Translations under genes and position numbers: made by a program | Notes under the pieces: model-generated | Told to the model about the DNA's origin: nothing | The model's database searches: none | The model's input: only the letters and a program-made list of their open reading frames with translations | DNA from: Methanolinea sp. | GTDB taxonomy: Archaea; Halobacteriota; Methanomicrobia; Methanomicrobiales; Methanospirillaceae | Direction of reading: 5' to 3' | Length of the DNA: 64,000 nucleotides | Assembly (NCBI GenBank): GCA_025453675.1 | Contig: JALOPW010000017.1 | Span: 1 to 64,000 of the forward strand | Shown: one piece after another, positions 56,722 through 64,000 of the stretch | Position numbering within the stretch: the stretch's first letter is position 1 | Layout of the letters: each line of letters begins with the position of its first letter

Positions 56722-58041
56722 ATGAGATCATACTATCTTGTAGCGGCACTCCTCCTGGCGCTGGTGCTCTGTGCAGCCTGTACAGAACAGCAGCCGGTAT
56801 CACAGGAGACATTGAAGATCGGGGTGGTGGCCTCCATGACCGGCCCGGCCAGCACCACCGGAAAGGACATCTGGCAGTCTGCGGTCCTCGCGGCCGATGA
56901 GATAAACGCAAAAGGCGGGGTGGAGGTAAAAGACCTCAATGCCAGGATTCCCATCACCCTCGTCCTGGGAGATGATGAATCCACGAGGGAAGGAGGGCAA
57001 AAAGCTGTCTCGAGGCTGATCACCCAGGACAAGGTGGATATCATGGTCGGTGGCTTCTCAAGTGCGGTGGTCTCTGCACACCAGTCCATCGTATCGGAGC
57101 ATAAAATACCCTATATCATCACCGGTGCTTCCACTCCTACCATCACGCAGAGGACCGACATTGATACCGGGACCATGTACCATTACTGTCCCACAACCGA
57201 TGATTATGGTGAGCAGACCACCCTTTTTGCCGATGACGTGATAAGAAAAGCAGTGAACACGCGATTCGGGTATCCCGATACCCGCCCGTTGCGCATGGCC
57301 CTGATCGTCCAGGACAGTCCCTATGGGAAAGGGGTGCAGAAGGCGGTGAAGGATACCATTGAGAGGCGCGGCCTCAACATCGAGGTGGTGGCAGAGGAGA
57401 CCTTCAAGATGGGAGAGACCGATTTCCGGACCGTACTCACCTCTATCAAGGCCTCCACTCCGGACGTGGTCTATCCTGCTGCATTCCTGAACGAACAGAT
57501 ACCGATGGTCACCCAGGCACGCAGGGATGTGGGGTTGAACACCATATTCCTTGCCGTCGAATGCAACGATGACCCCGATTATTACTCAGGCCTTGGAAAA
57601 TACGGTGAATATTCCGTCATCGAGACCAGGTTCAGCCCCTATGCCATACCAAAAGGCCCGATAGCGGATGATATGACCGCATTCCGGCAGAACTTCCAGA
57701 AACGGTGGGGTTCCTACCCGGGGATGATGGGTGCATCCACCTACGAGGGCATCTATATCGCTGCCCAGGCAGTGGAGAACGCGGGGACCAGGGATAAGGT
57801 AAAAGTGAACCAGGCAATAGGCGCCCTCTCGATGCCCCAGATGATAGAAGCCATGCAGAATGGGGTAATCGCATTTACCGACAACTACCGGGAGGCCAAG
57901 TTCGATCTCTATATGGAGCAGCTAGTGTGGAATGAGACTGCAGGAGAACTGCGACCCAAGATCGTGTGGCCGGACCACCTGAAGGAGACCGATTTCATCC
58001 TCCCTGACTGGTATGTATCGGGATCGGGGACTTCCACCTGA
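56722..58041 (+). CDS. livK: Branched-chain amino acid-type ABC substrate-binding protein 2
   Basis: Lipobox LCAACTEQQ; LKIGVVASMTGPASTTGKDIWQSAVLAADEINAKGG; close paralog of 51790..53115. Confidence 0.92.
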   Translation: MRSYYLVAALLLALVLCAACTEQQPVSQETLKIGVVASMTGPASTTGKDIWQSAVLAADEINAKGGVEVKDLNARIPITLVLGDDESTREGGQKAVSRLITQDKVDIMVGGFSSAVVSAHQSIVSEHKIPYIITGASTPTITQRTDIDTGTMYHYCPTTDDYGEQTTLFADDVIRKAVNTRFGYPDTRPLRMALIVQDSPYGKGVQKAVKDTIERRGLNIEVVAEETFKMGETDFRTVLTSIKASTPDVVYPAAFLNEQIPMVTQARRDVGLNTIFLAVECNDDPDYYSGLGKYGEYSVIETRFSPYAIPKGPIADDMTAFRQNFQKRWGSYPGMMGASTYEGIYIAAQAVENAGTRDKVKVNQAIGALSMPQMIEAMQNGVIAFTDNYREAKFDLYMEQLVWNETAGELRPKIVWPDHLKETDFILPDWYVSGSGTST

Positions 58042-58047
58042 TCTAAG

Positions 58048-58116
58048 TATGAAAATGCCTCAGGCATTTTCATTTTTGTATCTTTTTATATGAAAATAGC
58101 TGCGCCATTTTCATGA
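58048..58116. repeat. Two GAAAAT…ATTTTC hairpin modules of the repeat family
   Basis: TATGAAAATGCCTCAGGCATTTTCA and ATGAAAATAGCTGCGCCATTTTCATG. Confidence 0.75.
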
Positions 58117-58225
58117 ATGCATATGCGTGTGCCTCGAAGGGAATCATGTAGTTTTTTTCTAAAAGACTCAAGTAGTTTTTTCCATCCATCCCATTGTACG
58201 CCGGGAAGACTCAACGCAATGCCTG

Positions 58226-59974
58226 TCAGTCCCCAGGTCTCTTTACCCTGAACAATCCCTTGGGTATACGCATCTCGAACCGGGAACCCTCTCCTTGCAC
58301 ACCTGTCTCACGGATAGTGATGCCGGTCACCGCGAGGATCCCCCGGCTCAGGAACAGCCCGAGGCCCAGGTGTCTTCCAAACCCCTGCTCGAATATCAGT
58401 TCCTTCTGGTCATTTTGTATACCCACCCCGTCATCCTCGTAGATGAGAACCCCTGACTCCCCGTCCTCCTGGAAAGAGAGCCGGATTCGAGTCACTTTCT
58501 CTCCATGCTTGAGGGAATTGTCCACCAGATTGTATACGATCTTCTCAAACAGCGGATCAGAGTATATCTCAAGGTCACCGGTATCTACCTGTACCTCAAC
58601 GGTCCCCTGGGCCATCTTCCGAACCACCCCTGCAGTGAGATCACGGATGTTGAACCAGACAGGGTTCGCAGGTGCTCCCGAGAGCTCATACTCCCGGGTG
58701 AATGCCAGCTGATCCTCGATAGTCGCGGAAGCTGAACTGATACGGTCGAGATACGGGATGGCAGGAGAGTGGGGAGGCAGGGTCTCCCTGGAGAGATCCG
58801 CAAAACCCCTGATCACCGTGACCTGGTTCAGGATATCGTGGCGGGTGATCCTGGAGAGGAGGGACAGTTTTTCATTTGCAATCCTTGCCCTCTCCACTGC
58901 AGCACGTTCTGCAATGATATGCTCTTCCAGGGCATCCAGCGTGTAGTCAATTCGTGAGGAGAGGCTGGTGAGTTCATCCTCGCCAATGAGATGGGTCCTC
59001 CCGGAGAAGTCCTGCCTGTCAGCGATCTCCTTCATCCTCCTCTCCAGGTAAGAGAGGCGGGAGAGAAAATTATGATCGATGAAATATATCACCGATAGGA
59101 CGCTGACACACCCAATCGCGGCGATGAGATAAAAAAAGAGGATCATACTCTCCCGGGCAATCTGGTAGGTGGTTCTCGGGCTGTCTACCCTGAAAACTGC
59201 TGCAGGCATTCCATATATATCCTCCATCACGGCGAACGAAGCGATGGTACTGCCATCGCCCGGGATCATCACGTGGGTGGGCATCTCCTGTGAATTCAGT
59301 GTGGCAGGGAGGACAATTCCAGGGAACGTGGCATCTCCCACCGGAGAAACCGAAAGGTTTGTGGAGGTCAGATATGCGATTTTCCTGATCTCGGTGGCAT
59401 CCAGGTAACGTCCGATGCAGAGGTGGCCCGTCATCGGCCCGGTTGAATCGCTCTGCAGTATGGGATTGATCGAGACCAGGAGCAATCCCTCAGGGAGCTG
59501 TATGATCCCCCGTATGCTGGCATTCTCTTCCCCTATTTCCGCCCCTAATGCGTCTAATTGAGACTTTGCAGGGTTTTTATGCAAGTCTTCGGGGATTTCC
59601 AGAGGCTGGAAGTCTTTAAAGTCATAGCCCTTTCCATAGAAGAGCTCCCCATCGAGATCATAATAGAGCATGAGATCCAGTTTGAGGCTTGTGAAAGTCG
59701 TATCCATCAGGTTATTCTCGATGTAATCCTCTCTCCGGTCCTTTGCAAAGAAGTAGGTCTCATCCCACTGCGCCCAGTCAAGGGCTGTCCCTTCAAGTGA
59801 GATGATCTCGTTCTCCACCGCACGTACAGGGCGAAGAACATTGTCCGAGGCTTCCCTTGACTCGATATGCTCAACTGCAGGGATCATCACCAGTTGTATG
59901 CCGCCATAGATTGCAAGGCCCATAGCAAGAATGAGAAGAACGAGGGTGTAGAGAACAATACTGCGTATCTGCAT
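58226..59974 (-). CDS. Sensor histidine kinase with CHASE4-like ectodomain and HAMP
   Basis: ALDWAQWDETYFFAKDRREDYIENNL; SRITRHDILNQVTVIRGF; NLVDNSLKHG; GVGI; FEQGFGRHLGLGLFLSR. Confidence 0.88.
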   Translation of the reverse strand: MQIRSIVLYTLVLLILAMGLAIYGGIQLVMIPAVEHIESREASDNVLRPVRAVENEIISLEGTALDWAQWDETYFFAKDRREDYIENNLMDTTFTSLKLDLMLYYDLDGELFYGKGYDFKDFQPLEIPEDLHKNPAKSQLDALGAEIGEENASIRGIIQLPEGLLLVSINPILQSDSTGPMTGHLCIGRYLDATEIRKIAYLTSTNLSVSPVGDATFPGIVLPATLNSQEMPTHVMIPGDGSTIASFAVMEDIYGMPAAVFRVDSPRTTYQIARESMILFFYLIAAIGCVSVLSVIYFIDHNFLSRLSYLERRMKEIADRQDFSGRTHLIGEDELTSLSSRIDYTLDALEEHIIAERAAVERARIANEKLSLLSRITRHDILNQVTVIRGFADLSRETLPPHSPAIPYLDRISSASATIEDQLAFTREYELSGAPANPVWFNIRDLTAGVVRKMAQGTVEVQVDTGDLEIYSDPLFEKIVYNLVDNSLKHGEKVTRIRLSFQEDGESGVLIYEDDGVGIQNDQKELIFEQGFGRHLGLGLFLSRGILAVTGITIRETGVQGEGSRFEMRIPKGLFRVKRPGD

Positions 59975-60145
59975 GTTTCCTGCCGACCCACATTGCCCTT
60001 CCGGTGATTCGGGAGAATATGAGCCAGTTTCGCCCAACTCCGGCCTCCGGAACAGGTGTCACCAGTGAGACAAGGTGTTCATACAGGTATCAACTCCGGA
60101 AGGCATCAAAATTACTATCAGCGCACCTGCTCAACTCTACATGTA

Positions 60146-60745
60146 ATGAAGCTTTCAGCTGATCACCAATTCACTCTTCTCACCTGTATAGTTCTCCTGG
60201 TATTCTCTACAGGATGTATGGTCCCGTCCATCCCCACTACAACTCCCCAGGGAACACCAGTGGCCACCCAGGCTGCGGGAACCGGCGACACGGCATTCCT
60301 TTCTCTCTACGAATCATCCCAGTCAGATATCGCCACCCGACTGGAGAGGATGAACCGCTACTTCCAGGTGGGGGCAGCAACCAGAAATGTCCCCTACCTG
60401 CCGTCAGAGCTTCGATCTTCAGCCCTCGAATTAAAGAATGCTGCTGAAGCATACCATGCATCCATGATAAGAATAGAACCCTTCGCAGAGAAGGAGAACG
60501 AGATCCGAAGGAACGAGTACCTGAAATATCTCTCGGCCATCAGGAAAATTTCAGGAAATACCGCCGATGCTGCGGGAGCGGAGATGGACCAGCAGTTCGC
60601 CCTGGCCCAGAATTATGCTGAATCTGCCCGTGATGCCCTGAAGAACACGGAAGGGATCCCAGGGTCAGCGCATGAATATCTGCTGAAGACGACCAGGGTA
60701 TCCCTTGATGATTACATCCAGAAGCTGCGGGAGAAGAGGGTGTGA
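60146..60745 (+). CDS. Lipoprotein, unknown function
   Basis: Lipobox VLLVFSTGCMVP; helical 199-aa product; start revised from 60056. Confidence 0.6.
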   Translation: MKLSADHQFTLLTCIVLLVFSTGCMVPSIPTTTPQGTPVATQAAGTGDTAFLSLYESSQSDIATRLERMNRYFQVGAATRNVPYLPSELRSSALELKNAAEAYHASMIRIEPFAEKENEIRRNEYLKYLSAIRKISGNTADAAGAEMDQQFALAQNYAESARDALKNTEGIPGSAHEYLLKTTRVSLDDYIQKLREKRV

Positions 60746-60886
60746 ACAATGATTTAACCGCGATTTTTCGCGTGATGACTCTTCCTGCACGGAGTACGGG
60801 GCCGGGGGAAAAGGTGAGGAGAAACGGGGTGCAGTATCCTGGCAGGGCATCTTATGGGACACCCTCAACAAAATGATTGATACGCC

Positions 60887-61759
60887 ATGAAATCTTTGCC
60901 TGCGTCAATTCTTGCCTGTTTGCTTGTCCTGGCAGTCCTTTGGTCTGGATGCGCCACCCGGTCCATTGAACCAGGCCATGAGAACACCACCGGCACCCTG
61001 ACACCTGTTTCAACACGGGTATATGAGGAGAACACATCAGATCTGTCCGGAATCACCTGGGAACTCGTCTCCTATGACAGCGGGAGACTGGCACAGGAGA
61101 GTGTGATACCGGAAAGTGTCATCACTGCCCGATTTGAACACGACGGCGTCGTGTACGGGACTTCAGGATGCAACCAGTATTTTGCACGGTATGAAGCCAC
61201 ATCCCCCCGACTCTCCATCGAGACACCCGCACATACCAGGGACGTGTGCATTACCCCCACAGGGGTGCTTTCCCAGGAGTCAGTCTACCTCGTTGACCTG
61301 GGAAAAGTGAGTTCCTACCGGGTCGAAGGTGTGATTCTCTCACTCTCTGACAGCAAGGGGAGAGCGGTGCTCATTTTCAGGAAGGGTATTATGCCCGTGG
61401 ATGCAGGGCAGATCTCCTGGAAGACCTGGTACCTGACCTCCTACCGGGATGATCAGGACGTGATGGCCACCCTGCCTGAAGAGGTGCTCGTGACTGCGAG
61501 ATTTTTTAGAGGTACCCTCTCTGGCATAGCAGGCTGCAACTCTTACAGGGCCTCTTACCAGGAGCACGGGGCTGCGATTGCTATTGGAGTCCCTGCTGCG
61601 ACCGATATGAAATGTGGGAACGAGACTGTCATGGAACAGGAACAGAGCTTTTTCAGCGGCCTGAAAGGAGTGGCCGCCTATGTGACAGGGGAAGATTCAC
61701 TCCTCCTAGTAGACAGCAGAGGGGAGGCACTCATGGAATTTTATTCCTTCAGGGAATGA
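60887..61759 (+). CDS. Tandem META-domain lipoprotein
   Basis: Lipobox AVLWSGCAT; VYGTSGCNQYFARYEA and LSGIAGCNSYRASYQEHG. Confidence 0.85.
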   Translation: MKSLPASILACLLVLAVLWSGCATRSIEPGHENTTGTLTPVSTRVYEENTSDLSGITWELVSYDSGRLAQESVIPESVITARFEHDGVVYGTSGCNQYFARYEATSPRLSIETPAHTRDVCITPTGVLSQESVYLVDLGKVSSYRVEGVILSLSDSKGRAVLIFRKGIMPVDAGQISWKTWYLTSYRDDQDVMATLPEEVLVTARFFRGTLSGIAGCNSYRASYQEHGAAIAIGVPAATDMKCGNETVMEQEQSFFSGLKGVAAYVTGEDSLLLVDSRGEALMEFYSFRE

Positions 61760-61860
61760 GCGGCGTTCATGATCACCCGGGGTTCCGGGTAAGGGAAGAC
61801 CGATCCACAGGGGAGATCATTACAAAAAAATTTTAAATGATGACCATCTATGTAACAATC

Positions 61861-62178
61861 ATGAAAAAAATTGTTCTCTGCCTGATGGCGATTATGGTTG
61901 CAGTTGCTCTGCTTATCGCACCTTCTGCAGCGGCGATATTCTCCCCGAATAAAGTCAGCAACTTCCAGATCTCGTCGCAGAAATCACTCGCGAATGGTTT
62001 TAATCCGAACAATCCGAATTCGTTTTCATCATTCTTCTCCCCCTCGATGGTCACTGATTATGGGCCGCCGCCCTCTCCTTATCTCAACCTGCCCCCATCT
62101 ATGGGTACAAGCGTGAATATGCAGAACCTCTTCATCCCCGGTGCCTGTCCTGGCGGGTGCTGCGGGTGCTGTTGCTGA
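61861..62178 (+). CDS. Small secreted protein with Cys-rich C-terminus
   Basis: Signal MKKIVLCLMAIMVAVALLIAPSAAA; ends CPGGCCGCCC. Confidence 0.6.
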   Translation: MKKIVLCLMAIMVAVALLIAPSAAAIFSPNKVSNFQISSQKSLANGFNPNNPNSFSSFFSPSMVTDYGPPPSPYLNLPPSMGTSVNMQNLFIPGACPGGCCGCCC

Positions 62179-62237
62179 ATATCCGAATCTCTCTTTTTCC
62201 AACCCATTCAGCCAGACGTTTACACATTAGATGATGG

Positions 62238-62306
62238 TATGAATGAAAACAAGGATGATGCAATCGCAACAGGCCCGACGCATGAAAATGCCGGAGGCAT
62301 TTTCTC
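62238..62306 (+). repeat. REP/BIME-like repeat (module e)
   Basis: GGTATGAATGAAAACAAGGATGATGCAATCGCAACAGGCCCGACGCATGAAAATGCCGGAGGCATTTTCTC. Confidence 0.82.
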
Positions 62307-62572
62307 AGCAAATCCATTTTTTCAGGTTCTTACACAGGATGTCTCATCGCCCATGTCTCCCTGGACAATACCGTCGCGAACAGAGACCCGAATACTATGT
62401 CATGGAGAAAAGATGCGATTCCTAGACATCTCAATATTTGATTCGACTCGTGCCTTCCTGACTGAATATTCGTTTGTCCCTCTTCGGGGAACCGGCGAAG
62501 ATGGATGGGTATGAGAGACCTTTGTCATGTATATCACATACTCCCCATAAAAAAATTGTTTAAATGATTCTC

Positions 62573-62836
62573 TTACCCAATACAGTAAGGTGTCCAACCA
62601 AATGGCCGTTGCGGAGATGGGCCAAAGTTCATTCTTTTAATTTCAGAGGCGAGAGAAGCCATTGTAGAAGGATTCGTCGGATCTACTCCTGCAAGATTCG
62701 TTCTCGGAGCAGAGTAACTGAAGGAATTCCCAAAAGAACTGGATTTCGAGGGAGTCACAAACGCAGCAACGGTCGGTGCAACGAAAAGGGTTGCCACCAG
62801 CAGCATGGCCAATATTCCAATAACTTTCGTATTCAT
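62573..62836 (-). CDS. Small secreted protein related to 61861..62178
   Basis: MNTKVIGILAMLLVATLFVAPTVAAFVTPSKSSSFGNS…; start revised because the first 87 codons of the listed ORF cross the repeat. Confidence 0.55.
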   Translation of the reverse strand: MNTKVIGILAMLLVATLFVAPTVAAFVTPSKSSSFGNSFSYSAPRTNLAGVDPTNPSTMASLASEIKRMNFGPSPQRPFGWTPYCIG

Positions 62837-62904
62837 TTCAACAAATCTTGAATTTTGCCACTTAAATACTTTCAGGTTTTTCCCATCGAATCTTATCAAT
62901 TTCA

Positions 62905-63175
62905 CGAATGAAAATGGCTTTGCCATTTTCACAATGTATGTCCGAAATCCTGAAAGGAGTTCATAGTGTGTTGGTATGAAAACAAGACTGATGCAATCGC
63001 AACTGGTCCGACGCATGAACATGCCAGAGGCATTTTCTGTCAGGGAGTGGGATAAACCTGGATAGGGGCCCGGGGCATTACTCGAATGAAAATGCACCCT
63101 GCATTTTCATGGGAAACCGCATCCACGGTTTTCATCGGGGGGGTATGTGACCCGAAAATCTCATATGCGTTTTAT
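62905..63175. repeat. Largest REP/BIME-like composite (modules a-b-e plus degenerate c-d)
   Basis: GAATGAAAATGGCTTTGCCATTTTCACAATGTATGTCCGAAATCCTGAAAGGAGTTCATAGTGTGTTGGTATGAAAAC…GCATGAACATGCCAGAGGCATTTTC…GAAACCGCATCCACGGTTTTCATCGGGGGGGTATGTGACCCGAAAATCTCATATGCGTTTTA. Confidence 0.87.
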
Positions 63176-63363
63176 TTAAGAGAGGAGATGCTGCCCATCA
63201 CAACCAATTTTTCATGCATACTGGTCGGGGAGTTAGAGAGAAAAAATCCAAAATCGGCTGCATATCGAATAAGACCTGAAATTCACCCGGTAAAAATACC
63301 TCGCGGGTACAACGATGAAAAAGGGTGAGGATTTTTGTTCATTGATGGTATTCCACGAAGAGT

Positions 63364-64000
63364 TCATGCAGCCAGGAAGAAGGCGCCGTAGACAATGTAA
63401 CAATAATATATTCCCACCACAATAAACACCGCCGCAACGGCCCCTCTTATCCATTTTTCCATCTTCTGCATCGTAGCCATCATCCTTGATACCCGGTTCA
63501 CTCCACGTACAAGAACGAGAGATATGATGATGACTGGAAGTGCCGTGGCTATCGCAAAGACCGCAGGGACGAAGATCGCATCCCCGGTCTTCAATGCAAT
63601 TGGGATGAGCATTCCGAAGAACAGGACCGCAGAGAATGGGCAGAGGGCAAGAGCAAAGACGATCCCCAGCAGGAATCCCCCGAGGTATCCCTTTTTGCCA
63701 AGATACATCTCGAGTTTCTGCAGCCAGCCGTGACCGCCCGGGAGCGGAATGTCGACAATCTCCAGCATCAGGATCCCCATGACAACGAGGAACGGCCCAA
63801 TCAGTCTCGCCCCATATTCCTGGAGGAAAAACGAGATGGCCTGGATATTCAGTCCCGCATAGACAATCAGGGCAGTAAGCCCGATATAGGCCACCATCCT
63901 CTGTAGAGGGTCCCGACAAGGAGCGTATGCCGACTATCCCCTATCTTCTTTGAGATGAAGGCGATTGCGGTGATGTTTGTCGCGAGGGGACAGGGAGAAA
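63364..64000 (-). pseudogene. CcdA/DsbD-like cytochrome c biogenesis-type membrane protein, apparently frameshifted near 63900 and truncated by the window edge
   Basis: Upstream frame encodes SPCPLATNITAIAFISKKIGDSRHTLLVGTLY; downstream frame (63364..63897) encodes RMVAYIGLTALIVYAGL…LALCPFSAVLFFG. Confidence 0.7.

Noticed and set aside
62132-62317. 61-aa ORF MDLLRKCLRHFHASGLLR…
   Set aside because: Translation of repeat module e; same peptide string occurs at other repeat copies (e.g. 28550 ORF), so spurious.
22370-63175. Palindromic repeats considered as a CRISPR array
   Set aside because: Copies are dispersed, modular, and not regularly spaced with unique spacers; no cas genes in the window.
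63233-63919. 228-aa minus-strand ORF overlapping the CcdA-like gene
   Set aside because: Out of frame with the hydrophobic CcdA-like product; no sensible domain composition.

Overview
Archaeal chromosomal window. Gene content (TFE, Trm56-like methylase, UPF0280, aspartate-semialdehyde sulfurtransferase pair, PKD/pilin-like surface proteins) points to a Methanomicrobiales-type methanogen (inference). Main contents: (i) PKD/pilin-like surface proteins and a 1101-aa TPR protein; (ii) an information-processing/housekeeping block with tRNA-Leu(GAG), tfe, Trm56-like, Nif3-like and alaS; (iii) a compact, translationally coupled operon of six small proteins at 23.9-26.0 kb, three of which share an 'IEEW' motif, which is my best candidate for an undescribed system; (iv) a complete 14-gene Mbh-type energy-converting [NiFe] hydrogenase operon (32.4-40.5 kb) with a maturation protease downstream; (v) a roadblock/REC/HAMP signalling cluster; (vi) a sulfur-transport cluster (two half-size YeeE/YedE, MBL-rhodanese, SLC13-like permease); (vii) a rearranged liv ABC-transporter locus with two paralogous binding proteins and a shared TGCTA-N5-TAGCA palindrome; (viii) an apparently frameshifted CcdA-like gene at the right edge. 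A modular family of short palindromic intergenic repeats (REP/BIME-like) recurs from 22 kb to 63 kb, and a separate ~290-bp element is present as an inverted pair at 9.0 and 22.6 kb. All family calls come from reading motifs in the translated ORFs; no database search was run.
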